From assembly GCF_024756275.1 (NCBI RefSeq), contig NZ_JANUGQ010000004.1, positions 124,001 to 188,000 on the forward strand: a stretch of DNA of 64,000 nt. The letters are read 5' to 3'. The position numbers were made by a program, and so were the translations under genes. Under the pieces are notes generated by a model, which was not told where the DNA came from, made no database searches, and was given only the letters and a program-made list of their open reading frames with translations. The DNA is from Streptomyces pyxinae. Lineage in GTDB: Bacteria; Actinomycetota; Actinomycetes; Streptomycetales; Streptomycetaceae. Below are positions 18,155 through 26,803 of the stretch, piece by piece; within the stretch, counting starts at the first letter, position 1, and every line of letters begins with the position of its first letter.

Positions 18155-19375
18155 ATGACGGACGTGACCACGGCCGAGACACCGCCCGCGCGGTTCTGGG
18201 AGATCGAGGACCTGCGGGGTCTCGACTTCGACCCGCTGCTCGCCGACTTCCTCCACAACGACCCGGTGCCCCGGATCCGGCTGCCGCACGGCGAGGGCGA
18301 GGCCTGGCTGGTCACCCGGTACGAGCACGTCCGGATGGTCACCTCGGACCCCCGGTTCAGCCGCCGGGCACTGGTGGAGCGGCAGACCAGGGCCACCGGG
18401 ATGACCGGCCACACCGTCGCCTCGCACGCGGGCTTCAACTACACCGACCCGCCCGAGCACACCCGGCTGCGGAAGGTCGTCACCCGGGCCTTCACCGGAC
18501 GCAGCATGAAGCGGCTGCGCCCGCTGGCCGAGCAGACCTGCGCCCGGCTGCTCGACGAGGTGGAGCGGCACGGCGCCCCGGCCGATCTGATGGCCCTGTT
18601 CCACGGGCCGTTCCCGCTGGCGGTGGTGAGCGATCTGGTGGGCGTGCCCGAGGAGGAGCACCACCGGCTGGCCGCCTGGCCGGACCTGGTGCTCTCCTCG
18701 GGGCCCGGACCGGAGCGCAGCCGCCAGGTGAAGGCCGAGCTCACCGCGTACATCGTGGAGCTGCTCGAACGGCGCCGCCGGGAGCCGCGCGAAGACCTGG
18801 CGACCGTGCTGGCGGACGCCCTGGACCGGGGCGAGATCAACCGTGATGAGGCCATCTCGGTCACCACCGCGATCCAGGTCAGCGGCGCCCACGCGGTCCG
18901 CAACAACAGCGCCAACATGGTGTACGCGCTGCTCACCCACCCCGAGCACCTGGCCCGGCTGCGCGCCCGGCCGGAGCTGCTCACCCAGGCGGTGGACGAG
19001 CTGCTGCGCTTCATCCCGCACCGCAACGGCGTGGGCCTGCCCCGGGTGGCCACCGAGGACGTGGAGGTCGGCGGGGTGCTGATCCGGGCCGGCGAGGTGG
19101 TCTATGCCTCGTACCTCGCGGCCAACTGGGACCCCGAGGTCTACGACGACCCGGACGTCATCGACTTCGACCGTACGGCCAGCGCGCACATGGCCTTCGG
19201 ACACGGCCCGCACCACTGCATCGGCGCCCAGCTGACCCGGATGGAGTCCGAGGTGATGCTCTCCGGACTGCTCGGCCGCTTCCCGCAGCTGCGGCTGGCG
19301 GTCGCACCGGAGGAGATGGTCTGGCAGCGCAAGGGCCTGATCCGCGGCCCGCAGTCCCTTCCCGTCACCTGGTGA
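18155..19375 (+). CDS. Cytochrome P450 resembling CYP121-type enzymes, with an atypical I-helix
   Basis: 406-residue soluble class I P450. ExxR is ELLR (282-285), the heme-thiolate motif is FGHGPHHCIG with Cys355, and PP-EHTRLR marks the C-helix. The C-terminal third (LPRVATEDVEVGGVLIRAGEVV, ANWDPEVYDDPDVIDFDR, MVWQRKGLIRGPQSLPVTW) is much like M. tuberculosis CYP121, which couples cyclo(Tyr-Tyr). The I-helix has SGAHAV at 243-248 where most P450s have AGHETT, so both the acid and the alcohol residue used for O2 activation are missing. No ferredoxin or cyclodipeptide synthase is adjacent. ATG 18155 has a GAGGAG site. Confidence 0.9.
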   Translation: MTDVTTAETPPARFWEIEDLRGLDFDPLLADFLHNDPVPRIRLPHGEGEAWLVTRYEHVRMVTSDPRFSRRALVERQTRATGMTGHTVASHAGFNYTDPPEHTRLRKVVTRAFTGRSMKRLRPLAEQTCARLLDEVERHGAPADLMALFHGPFPLAVVSDLVGVPEEEHHRLAAWPDLVLSSGPGPERSRQVKAELTAYIVELLERRRREPREDLATVLADALDRGEINRDEAISVTTAIQVSGAHAVRNNSANMVYALLTHPEHLARLRARPELLTQAVDELLRFIPHRNGVGLPRVATEDVEVGGVLIRAGEVVYASYLAANWDPEVYDDPDVIDFDRTASAHMAFGHGPHHCIGAQLTRMESEVMLSGLLGRFPQLRLAVAPEEMVWQRKGLIRGPQSLPVTW

Positions 19376-19449
19376 GTCACCAACTCCCGGCACAGCACGT
19401 CTGATTGACCGCTCCCGGGGCAGACGCACGGCGGGAAGGAGCCGCCGCC

Positions 19450-20163
19450 ATGTCCTCCAGTACGCCCACCGCGTCGCCCGGGGCCCCCGGGGCCCGTCCG
19501 CCGGCCCCCGGGGCGCCCGGGCCCTCCCCCGGGGCACGCCGCTCCTGGCTGAGGGCGGCCGGGGTGCTCCTCGTACTGGCCGCCCTGCTCTTCGCGCTGT
19601 TCCGCTTCACCCCGCTCACCGGGCTCGGTCTGTTCGGCGAGGAGACCCGGGACCGCTCCGGTCCCGTACTCCTGGAGTCCCTGCGGGACATGAGCCGTTA
19701 CGACGCCGCCTCCGGAAGCTTCCAGGTCGTCGTGGACCTGGAGAAGGACGTCCGGTTCCTGCCGGACGCGGTACGCGGCACCCGCACGCTCTACGTGGGG
19801 GCGGGCACCGTGGACGCGTATGTGGACCTCGGCCGGCTGGGGGCCGGGGACGTGACGGTGAACGAGGACCGCACGGCCGCCGCCCTCCGGCTGCCGCACG
19901 CCGCGCTCGGCAAGCCCGCCCTGGACCCCGACCGCTCCTACGCCGTCGCCAAACAGCGCGGACTGCTCGACCGGCTGGGCGATCTCTTCTCCGACAACCC
20001 GAACACCGAGCAGGCCGTGCAGCGACTGGCCGTGCGCCATATCGCGGACGCCGCCGGGGAGAGCCGTCTCACCGCCCGCGCCGAGCAGAACACCACCCGG
20101 ATGCTCCAGGGTCTGCTGCGATCGCTCGGCTTCCAGAAGGTGACGGTCAGCTACGGCCCCTGA
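19450..20163 (+). CDS. DUF4230 membrane-anchored protein
   Basis: 237 residues. A Pro/Ala-rich N-terminal cytoplasmic tail of about 30 residues precedes one membrane segment (LRAAGVLLVLAALLFALFRF) and an extracytoplasmic DUF4230 domain. That domain begins with the typical LLESLRDMSRYDAASGSFQVVVDLEKDVRFLPDAVRGTRTLYVGAGTVDAYVDL and ends with LTARAEQNTTRMLQGLLRSLGFQKVTV. The family's function is unknown. ATG 19450 has AAGGAG nine bases upstream. It lies 74 bases after the P450 and may be co-transcribed, without obvious functional link. Confidence 0.88.
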   Translation: MSSSTPTASPGAPGARPPAPGAPGPSPGARRSWLRAAGVLLVLAALLFALFRFTPLTGLGLFGEETRDRSGPVLLESLRDMSRYDAASGSFQVVVDLEKDVRFLPDAVRGTRTLYVGAGTVDAYVDLGRLGAGDVTVNEDRTAAALRLPHAALGKPALDPDRSYAVAKQRGLLDRLGDLFSDNPNTEQAVQRLAVRHIADAAGESRLTARAEQNTTRMLQGLLRSLGFQKVTVSYGP

Positions 20164-20257
20164 GCCTCCCCGGGGCCTGCGGGGTCCGGCGAGGGCGGGC
20201 CTGCCCGGCCCGGCGGGCCCGGCGTCCGGGCCTCCGATCGGGTCCGGACAGGTCCGG

Positions 20258-22396
20258 TCAGGCGAGGGCGGGCAGGACGCGGTCGGGGGTGAGGGGAAGG
20301 TGGCGGAGACGGACGCCGGTGGCGTGGTGGACGGCGTTACCGATGGCGGCGGGGGTGCCGACGATGCCGATCTCACCGATGCCCTTGCTGCCCATCGGGT
20401 TGAGGTAGTGGTCCTCCTCGTCGATCCAGTGGGCGTCCACATCGGGCACGTCGGCGTGCGCGGGCACGTGGTACATCGCCAGGTCCGCCTCGGTGAAGTC
20501 GCCGAACGCCGGGTCCATGGTGCTGTGTTCGGTGAGCGCCATGCCGAGACCCATCACCATGCCGCCGACGAACTGGGAGCGGGCGGTACGGGGGTTGAGG
20601 ATACGGCCGGCGGCGTACACCCCCAGCAGCCGGCGCACCTGGACCTCGCCGGTGACGGTGTCCACCTGCACCTCGGCGAAGTGGGCGCCGAAGGCGTGGC
20701 GGGCGAACGCCGGGGCGGCGGAGGCGGCTTCGGTGGTGTCGGCGGTGGCCGTCAGTCCCTCGGGCGGCAGCGCGCCGTGGTGGTCGGCGAGCCGGTCCAC
20801 CAGGGCGGCGCACGCCTCGTGGACCGCCCAGCCCCAGGAGGCGGTGCCGGAGGAGCCGCCGGCGAGCGGGGCGGCGGGGAGACGGGTGGAGCCGATCTCG
20901 ACGCGCACGGCGGACAGTGCCGCGCCCAGCGCCCCGGCGGCGATCTGGGCCAGCACGGTCCGGGCGCCGGTGCCGATGTCGGTGGCGTTGACCCGGACGG
21001 TGAAGGTGCCGCCGGGGTGGGCGGTGGCCGAGGCGGTGGAGGGCGCGACCAGTACGGGGTAGGTGGCGGCGGCGACCCCGGTGCCGGTCAGCAGATCGCC
21101 CTCGCGGCGCACCCCCGGGCGCGGGTCGCGGTCGCCCCAGCCGAACCGGCGGGCGCCCTCGCGCAGGCACTCCACCAGGTGGCGACTGCTGAACGGCAGT
21201 CCGCTGCCCGGTTCGGTGACGGGCTCGTTGCGCACCCGGAGGTCGATCGGGTCCATGCCCAGCTCCACGGCGAGTTCGTCCATGGCGGACTCCAGCGCGT
21301 ACATCCCGGGCGCTTCGCCGGGTGCCCGCATCCAGGAGGGGGTGGGCACGTCGAGCGGGGTGACCCGGTGGCTGGTGAGGCTGTGCGGCGAGGCGTACAT
21401 CACCCGGGCGGGTACGGCGGCCTGCTCCACGAACTCCTTGATCCGGGAGGTGTGGGTGGCGACCTCATGGCTCACCGAGACCAGGGTGCCGTCGCGTTCG
21501 GCGCCCAGCCTCAGCCGGTGCAGGGTGGGCGCGCGATGGCCCACGACGGCGGACAACTGGCGCCGGGGCAGGGCCAGTTTGACGGGACGGCCGGTGTGCC
21601 GGGCGGCCATGGCGGCGAGCACCACATGGGGGCGGGGGGTGCCCTTGGAGCCGAAGCCGCCGCCGACGTGCTCGGAGATCACGGTGATCCGGCCCTCGGC
21701 CAGCCCGAACAGCTGGGCCAGCGCGGTCCGTACGGCGTTGGCACCCTGGCTGGAGTCGTAGACCGTGAGGTGTTCGGCGCGGTCGCCGTCCCAGTGGGCG
21801 AAGGCGGCGTGCGGCTCCATCGGGTGGTTGTGCAGCGGCGGCACCCGGTAGGCGGCGTCGATCCGCACCGGGGCGGCGTCGAAGGCGGCCTCCGGGTCGC
21901 CCCGCCGGCTGCTGCCGGCCTCCCCGCCGTTGGCCGTCTCGGGCACATAGCCGTCCGGGTGGCCGGCGGTGAGGGCGACGTCGTGCGGCTCGGCCGCGTA
22001 GGAGATCCGTACGGCTCCGGCGGCGGCGCGAGCCTGCTCCGGGGTCTCCGCGACGGCGAGGGCGACGAACCAGCCCCGGTGCGGCACCCGGTGGTCCTGG
22101 AGCACGGCGAGGGTCGGGTCCTCGGCGTGGCCCAGCCGGGGCGCGGTGTCCGGGGTCAGTACGGCGAGGACGCCGGGCAGCGCCAGGGCGGCGGCGGTGT
22201 CCACGGCGGTGACCCGGCCGCGCGCCACGGTGGCCGGGACCGGCCAGGCATAGGCGCAGCCGGGCGGGGTGTGGGCCTGCTCGGTGGCATAGCGGGCGGT
22301 CCCGGTGACCTTGTCCCGGCCCTCCAGACGCGCGGTGTCGGCGCCCAGTGAGCCGGACGCGGGGGCCAGGGTGGAGGTGGCGGCGGTGGGGCGCAT
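20258..22396 (-). CDS. Molybdenum hydroxylase large subunit, PaoC-like aldehyde oxidoreductase
   Basis: 712-residue molybdopterin-cytosine-dinucleotide-binding subunit of the xanthine oxidase family. Motifs: GRDKVTGTARYATEQ (N-domain), GGGFGSKGTPRPHVVLAAMAA (Mo-pterin), the MRAPGEAPGMYALESAMDELA segment, and the catalytic glutamate in GSKGIGEIGIVGTPAAIGNAV near the C-terminus. Order (2Fe-2S, FAD, Mo subunit) and the 4Fe-4S-type FAD subunit next door point to the PaoABC/YagTSR branch, which oxidises aldehydes, rather than to xanthine. ATG 22396 has GGAAGGA upstream. It is separated from its FAD partner by a 200-base repeat-rich spacer, which is odd because the other two subunits overlap. Confidence 0.88.
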   Translation of the reverse strand: MRPTAATSTLAPASGSLGADTARLEGRDKVTGTARYATEQAHTPPGCAYAWPVPATVARGRVTAVDTAAALALPGVLAVLTPDTAPRLGHAEDPTLAVLQDHRVPHRGWFVALAVAETPEQARAAAGAVRISYAAEPHDVALTAGHPDGYVPETANGGEAGSSRRGDPEAAFDAAPVRIDAAYRVPPLHNHPMEPHAAFAHWDGDRAEHLTVYDSSQGANAVRTALAQLFGLAEGRITVISEHVGGGFGSKGTPRPHVVLAAMAARHTGRPVKLALPRRQLSAVVGHRAPTLHRLRLGAERDGTLVSVSHEVATHTSRIKEFVEQAAVPARVMYASPHSLTSHRVTPLDVPTPSWMRAPGEAPGMYALESAMDELAVELGMDPIDLRVRNEPVTEPGSGLPFSSRHLVECLREGARRFGWGDRDPRPGVRREGDLLTGTGVAAATYPVLVAPSTASATAHPGGTFTVRVNATDIGTGARTVLAQIAAGALGAALSAVRVEIGSTRLPAAPLAGGSSGTASWGWAVHEACAALVDRLADHHGALPPEGLTATADTTEAASAAPAFARHAFGAHFAEVQVDTVTGEVQVRRLLGVYAAGRILNPRTARSQFVGGMVMGLGMALTEHSTMDPAFGDFTEADLAMYHVPAHADVPDVDAHWIDEEDHYLNPMGSKGIGEIGIVGTPAAIGNAVHHATGVRLRHLPLTPDRVLPALA

Positions 22397-22596
22397 CGCG
22401 GGTCCTTCCGCTTCAGTGGCACGGACGTTCGTTCGGTCGGCCGTACGCGTACCGGGGCGGGCGCCCGGGCGGGGCCAGCGGGCTCACGGCCGGTCGGGCC
22501 GGGCCGGTGGTCACGGCCGGGCGGGCCGGCGGGTGGTGGCGGCCGGACGCGCCCGTGACCGGTCAGGGGCGGGCGGCCGGGCGAGCCGGTGGCCGG
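22397..22596. repeat. GC-rich imperfect repeats between two subunit genes
   Basis: 200-base spacer built of imperfect copies of GGTCACGGGCGGGCGGCCGG and GGGCCGGTGGTCACGGCC. No gene is visible. It may insert a stem-rich spacer into the PaoABC-like mRNA. Confidence 0.5.
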
Positions 22597-23592
22597 TCAC
22601 GGGCGGGCGGCCGGGCCGGCCAGTCCGGTCAGCACCCGGCGGGCGAGGTTGCGGGCGAGCGGCACCTTGAAGGCGTTGTCCCGCAGTGGCTCCGCCCGGT
22701 CCAGCTCGGCGTCGACGGCGCGGGCGATGTTCTCCCCGGTGGGCGCCGCGCCGAGCAGCGCGGCCTCGGCCCGCTCGGCCCGCCACGGCCGGTGGGCGAG
22801 CCCGCCGAAGGCGATGCCCACCTGGCGCACCACGCCGTCCGCCACTTCCAGGACGGCGGCGACCGAGGCCAGCGCGAAGGCGTACGAGGCCCGGTCGCGG
22901 GCCTTGCGGTAGGCGGACGGCAGCCCCGCCGGGGCCTCCGGCAGCACCACGGCGGTGATCAGCTCGCCGGGCCCGATGACGGTGTCCCGCTCCGGGTGGT
23001 CCCCGGGCAGCCGGTGGAACTGCCCGACCGGGACGGTCCGGGCCCCGTCCGCCCCGTGCAGTTCCACGGTGGCGCCGAGCGCGGCGAGGGCGACGGCCAT
23101 GTCGGAGGGGTGGGTGGCGATGCAGGACGGTGAGTGGCCCAGGACGGCGTGGTCCCGGTGGCCCCCCTCCCGGGCACCGCAGCCGGTCCCCGGCTCACGC
23201 TTGTTGCAGGGCTTGGCCGGGTCCTGGAAGTAGGGGCAGCGGGTGCGCTGGAGCAGGTTGCCGCCGGTGGTGGCGATGTTCCGCAGCTGCCCGGACGCCC
23301 CGGCGAGCAGTGCCTGGGAGAGCACCGGATAGGAGGCGCGGACCAGCGGATGGGCGGCGAGGTCGCTGTTGCGCACGGTGGCGCCGATCCGCAGACCCCC
23401 GCCGGGCAGCGGCTCCACGGTGTCCAGCGGCAACCTGCTGACGTCCACCAGGGTGCCGGGCGACTCCACGCCCAGCTTCATCAGGTCGACCAGATTGGTG
23501 CCGCCCGCCAGATAACGGGCGCCCGGGTGCCCGGCGTGCGCGGCGGCGGCCTCCTCGACGCTGCGGGCCCGGACATAGCCGACGGGCCTCAC
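22597..23592 (-). CDS. FAD subunit of PaoABC-like aldehyde oxidoreductase, with 4Fe-4S insertion
   Basis: 331 residues. The FAD domain shows AGGTNLVDLMKLGV, IGATVRNSDLAAHP and IATTGGNLLQRTRCPYF. The stretch RCPYFQDPAKPCNKREPGTG followed by CGA...HRDHAVLG...CIATHPSDMAVAL is the Cys-containing insertion that binds an extra 4Fe-4S cluster in E. coli PaoB and related benzoyl-CoA reductase-type subunits. Ordinary xanthine dehydrogenase FAD subunits lack it, which is the best evidence for assigning this locus to the PaoABC type. The GTG start overlaps the 2Fe-2S subunit stop (GTGA). Confidence 0.9.
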   Translation of the reverse strand: MRPVGYVRARSVEEAAAAHAGHPGARYLAGGTNLVDLMKLGVESPGTLVDVSRLPLDTVEPLPGGGLRIGATVRNSDLAAHPLVRASYPVLSQALLAGASGQLRNIATTGGNLLQRTRCPYFQDPAKPCNKREPGTGCGAREGGHRDHAVLGHSPSCIATHPSDMAVALAALGATVELHGADGARTVPVGQFHRLPGDHPERDTVIGPGELITAVVLPEAPAGLPSAYRKARDRASYAFALASVAAVLEVADGVVRQVGIAFGGLAHRPWRAERAEAALLGAAPTGENIARAVDAELDRAEPLRDNAFKVPLARNLARRVLTGLAGPAARP

Positions 23593-24179
23593 CGGGCCGC
23601 CTCCGCCGCCGTGTCCGCGACCGCTTCCACGATGCGCGGGTAGGCGCCGCAGCGGCAGAGGTTGCCGCTGAGCCGCTCACGGATCTCGGCCGGGGTGAGA
23701 CCGGCCGGTCCGCCGGGTGAGGCCGGACCGTCCGGTGAACCGGTGTCCGGCGGGGTGACGTAGGAGGGGTGCCCGGCGGCGGCCTCGGCCAGCAGTCCGA
23801 CGGCCGAGCAGAGCTGGCCGGGGGTGCAGTAGCCGCACTGGAAGGCGTCCCGGTCCAGGAAGGCGCGCTGGAGCGGATGGAGTTCCCCGTCGCCGGCGTC
23901 GCCCGCCAGGCCCTCCACGGTGGTGATCTCGGTGCCGTCCTGGGCGACCGCGAGCAGCAGACAGCTGTTGGCGCGCCGGCCGTCCACCAGCACCGTGCAG
24001 GCTCCGCACTGGCCGTGGTCGCAGCCCTTCTTGGCGCCGGTGAGCCCGAGCCGCTCGCGCAGGGCGTCCAGCAGGGTGGTGCGGTGGTCGACGTCGAGGG
24101 TGTGGGCGGTGCCGTTCACCCGGAGGGTGACGCCGGAGGCGGTGGTGACCGGCTCGGTGCCGGTGGCGGTGTGCTGCAC
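23589..24179 (-). CDS. 2Fe-2S subunit of PaoABC-like aldehyde oxidoreductase
   Basis: 196 residues with two 2Fe-2S domains: the plant-ferredoxin type cluster GCDHGQCGACTVLVDGRRANSC (residues about 53-74) and the C-terminal four-helix domain QCGYCTPGQLCSAV ... LSGNLCRCGAYPRIV. A 25-residue linker rich in Pro/Gly lies inside the second domain. E. coli PaoA carries a Tat signal; none is visible here, so this complex is probably cytoplasmic. GTG 24179 has GGAAGG upstream. First gene of the three-gene unit. Confidence 0.92.
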   Translation of the reverse strand: MQHTATGTEPVTTASGVTLRVNGTAHTLDVDHRTTLLDALRERLGLTGAKKGCDHGQCGACTVLVDGRRANSCLLLAVAQDGTEITTVEGLAGDAGDGELHPLQRAFLDRDAFQCGYCTPGQLCSAVGLLAEAAAGHPSYVTPPDTGSPDGPASPGGPAGLTPAEIRERLSGNLCRCGAYPRIVEAVADTAAEAAR

Positions 24180-24424
24180 GGTGGGGCCTTCCGTACGGCG
24201 GGTGGGGGGTGGTCCGGCCGGGGTCGGGCGGAGCCGGGGGCCGCGGGACCGCGATGCGGGCGGTCCGTGGGCCGTGAGTACGCGATGGGGGGGCCGAAGC
24301 AGGCGTTCGCCCGGCGGTGCCGTGACAGGAGCGGGGAGGGCGGGACAGGAGCGGGGGGCGGGACAGGCACCGGCCCCGGGGGCGGGACGGGCACCGGACC
24401 GGGCCCGTCCCGCCCGTACGGCGG

Positions 24425-24937
24425 TCAGCGCGACCCGTCGTCCGGGAGCACCTCGTCGTCGTCCGGGACCGTGTGGATCGCCGCCTCCTCGGCCGAGGCG
24501 GCGGCGCCGTCCACCCCCACGTCCTCGGCGATCATGTCCTTCTCGGCGTCGGCGTGGGCGCCCTCGTCCGGGGCGACCAGCCGCCCGGAGCGGGCCGCGC
24601 CGACCTCGTCGTCCACCGGTTCGCCGTTGCCGCCGGCCAGATCGCCGATGCCGTCGTCGTCCCGGACCCGCTCCGGCTCCTCCAGGGAGGGGTCGGGCAC
24701 CTCCTCGGCGAGCCGCTGGTCCAGGGACTCACCCTCCCGCTGCTCCCGGGCGGTGGTGCCCTCGTGGTCCACGGCGAGCGGCCGCTCGGGCGGGGACCAG
24801 CCCTCGTCGTACGGGTCGGCCTCGCGGTCCGACAAGGTGTCCTCGGGGTCGAGAATGCCCTCGTCCTCGGAGACCTCGGATGCCTCGGAGCCGCTGGGCT
24901 GGTAGACCTCGTCACCCATCGCTTCGTCGCTGTCCAT
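24425..24937 (-). CDS. DUF5709 acidic protein
   Basis: 170 residues, strongly acidic (Asp/Glu about one third) and with no membrane segment. The N-terminal MGDEVYQPSGSEASEVSEDEG, DPEDTLSDREADPYDEGWSPPERPLAVDHEGTT and ESLDQRLAEEVPD blocks match DUF5709, a family found almost only in actinomycetes and without known function. It is probably disordered. ATG 24937 is preceded by a long GAGGAGG site. Often found near CsbD-like stress proteins, as here. Confidence 0.85.
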   Translation of the reverse strand: MDSDEAMGDEVYQPSGSEASEVSEDEGILDPEDTLSDREADPYDEGWSPPERPLAVDHEGTTAREQREGESLDQRLAEEVPDPSLEEPERVRDDDGIGDLAGGNGEPVDDEVGAARSGRLVAPDEGAHADAEKDMIAEDVGVDGAAASAEEAAIHTVPDDDEVLPDDGSR

Positions 24938-25218
24938 GGCCCGCCGGCCTCCTCTCCTCTGCGCGCGTCTGTGCGCCGTGCGTCTGTGGGTCCGCGGATC
25001 CCGCGCGTGTGCGGATCCGTGGACCCATTGGATCTTTCGTACGTACGCCTGCCGCGTATCCAGCCTGGGGCAGGTCACACGTCCCGGCATTCCGGGCGAC
25101 GGCCGCGGGGCCGGAACGGGGCCCGGAAACCGGCGGTGGCCCGGCGGATCGTCTCCGCCGGGCCACCGCCGCGTTCCGGGGGATCCCCCGGTGTCCCATC
25201 CGCCGTCCGTCGCCGGTG

Positions 25219-25401
25219 CTACCGGTCGAAGGCGTCCTTGACCTTCTTGCCCGCCTGGCGGAGATCGCCCTTGGCGCGCTCCGCGCGTCCCTCGGCGGTC
25301 AGCCGCTCGTTGCCCACGGCGCGGCCGACGTTCTCCTTGACCGCGCCCTTGATCTCCTCGGCCTTGGCGGACGGCTTGGTCTTCTTGTCCTGGGTCGACA
25401 T
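25219..25401 (-). CDS. CsbD family small stress protein
   Basis: 60 residues: KAEEIKGAVKENVGRAVGNERLTAEGRAERAKGDLRQAGKKVKDAF is the full CsbD pattern (helix, GN-x-x-L, helix). Members are general-stress proteins in Bacillus (sigma B) and are abundant in Streptomyces; the biochemical role is unknown. ATG 25401 has GAGGAG seven to eight bases upstream. It stands alone between the DUF5709 gene and xdhC. Confidence 0.93.
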   Translation of the reverse strand: MSTQDKKTKPSAKAEEIKGAVKENVGRAVGNERLTAEGRAERAKGDLRQAGKKVKDAFDR

Positions 25402-25567
25402 GGTCGCGCTCCTCATCTCGGGAACTCGGGGCCGTTCTCCCGACAGCACTGCTGGTGCCCGGCGCCCCGGGCGGCAAACGCCGCGCACGCCGCGCACGCG
25501 GCAAGCCCGGCCCGGCCCGTTGACCCGCCCGGAGGACCCGGGTGGCCGGCGGGCGGCACGGGGCGGG

Positions 25568-26704
25568 TCAGGCGACGGAGTCCATCCGGCGGACCCGGGC
25601 GGCCGGGGCGTCGTGGTGGATCGGGGTGTGGGCGCCGGTCAGCGCGACCCCGCTGCCGCCGCGCCGGGCGGCGACGATCTCCGCGCCGATGGAGAGGGCC
25701 GTCTCCTCGGGCGAGCGGGCGCCGAGGTCCAGCCCGATGGGTGAGCGCAGCCGGGCCAGTTCCCGTTCGGTCACCCCGGTCTCGCGCAGCCGGCGCGCGC
25801 GGTCCTCATGGGTGCGGCGGGAGCCCATCGCGCCGACGTAGGCGACCGGCAGCCGCAGGGCCAGTTCCAGCAGCGGCACATCGAATTTGGCGTCATGGGT
25901 GAGGACGCAGAGCACGGTCCGGCTGTCGGTGTCGGTGGCCGCCAGATAGCGGTGCGGCCAGTCGACCACGACCTCGTCCGCCTCGGGGAAGCGGGCCCGG
26001 GTGGCGAAGACCGGCCGGGCGTCGCAGACCGTGACATGGTGGCCGAGGAACTTGCCGACCCGGACCAGTGCCGCGGCGAAGTCGACGGCCCCGAAGACGA
26101 TCATGCGCGGGGGCGCCACGCTCGACTCGACCAGCAGGGTGAGGGGCCGGCCGCACCGGGAGCCCTCGGCGCCGATGGTGACGGTTCCGGTGCGCCCGGC
26201 GCCGAGCAGCGCGGCGGCCTCCCCGGCGGCGGTGCGGTCCAGCAGCGGATGGCCGCCGAGCCCGCCCTCGTACGAGCCGTCGGGGCGCACCAGCAGCGCG
26301 TTGCCCAGCAGTTCCTCCGGCCCCCCGGCGATCCTGGCGAGGGCCGCCGCCTCCCCGCCGGCGGCGGCCGTCAGCGCGGCGGGCAGCACCCCGCCGCGAA
26401 CCGGGGTGACCAGGATGTCGATGACTCCGCCGCAGGTCAGGCCCACGGCGAAGGCATCGTCGTCGCTGTAGCCGAAGCGTTCGACAACGGTCCGGCCGTC
26501 CTGGAGCGCCTGCCGGCACAGCTCGTACACCGCCCCCTCCACACAGCCGCCGGAGACCGAGCCGATGACCGTGCCCTCGTCGTCCACGGCGAGGGCGGCG
26601 CCCGGCTCCCGGGGCGCGCTGCCGCCGACGGCCACCACGGTGGCGACGGCGAACCGGCGCCCCTGGCCGGCCCACCGGCTGAGCTCGGCGGCGATGTCCA
26701 GCAT
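25568..26704 (-). CDS. xdhC: XdhC/CoxF family molybdenum-cofactor maturation protein
   Basis: 378-residue MoCo insertion/sulfuration chaperone for xanthine oxidase-family enzymes. The N-terminal XdhC_CoxI domain shows AVATVVAVGGSAPREPGAALAV, GSVSGGCVEGAVYELC and GYSDDDAFAVGLTCGG. The C-terminal Rossmann domain shows MIVFGAVDFAAALVRVGKFLG, VTVCDARPVFATRARFPEAD and VCVLTHDAKFDVPLLELAL ... YVGAMGSRRTHEDR. It sits between two Mo-hydroxylase operons (PaoABC-like and xanthine dehydrogenase) and is the only such factor in the window, so it may serve both. ATG 26704 has GAGGAG upstream. Confidence 0.94.
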   Translation of the reverse strand: MLDIAAELSRWAGQGRRFAVATVVAVGGSAPREPGAALAVDDEGTVIGSVSGGCVEGAVYELCRQALQDGRTVVERFGYSDDDAFAVGLTCGGVIDILVTPVRGGVLPAALTAAAGGEAAALARIAGGPEELLGNALLVRPDGSYEGGLGGHPLLDRTAAGEAAALLGAGRTGTVTIGAEGSRCGRPLTLLVESSVAPPRMIVFGAVDFAAALVRVGKFLGHHVTVCDARPVFATRARFPEADEVVVDWPHRYLAATDTDSRTVLCVLTHDAKFDVPLLELALRLPVAYVGAMGSRRTHEDRARRLRETGVTERELARLRSPIGLDLGARSPEETALSIGAEIVAARRGGSGVALTGAHTPIHHDAPAARVRRMDSVA

Positions 26705-26803
26705 GTCGTTCTCCTCGGGGAAGCTCTCGGACTCGAAGGTCGTCCCGGACCAGGGAAGACCGGGGGACGGAGGGCCAGGGGGCGAGCAGGGGCAAGCCCC
26801 TCG

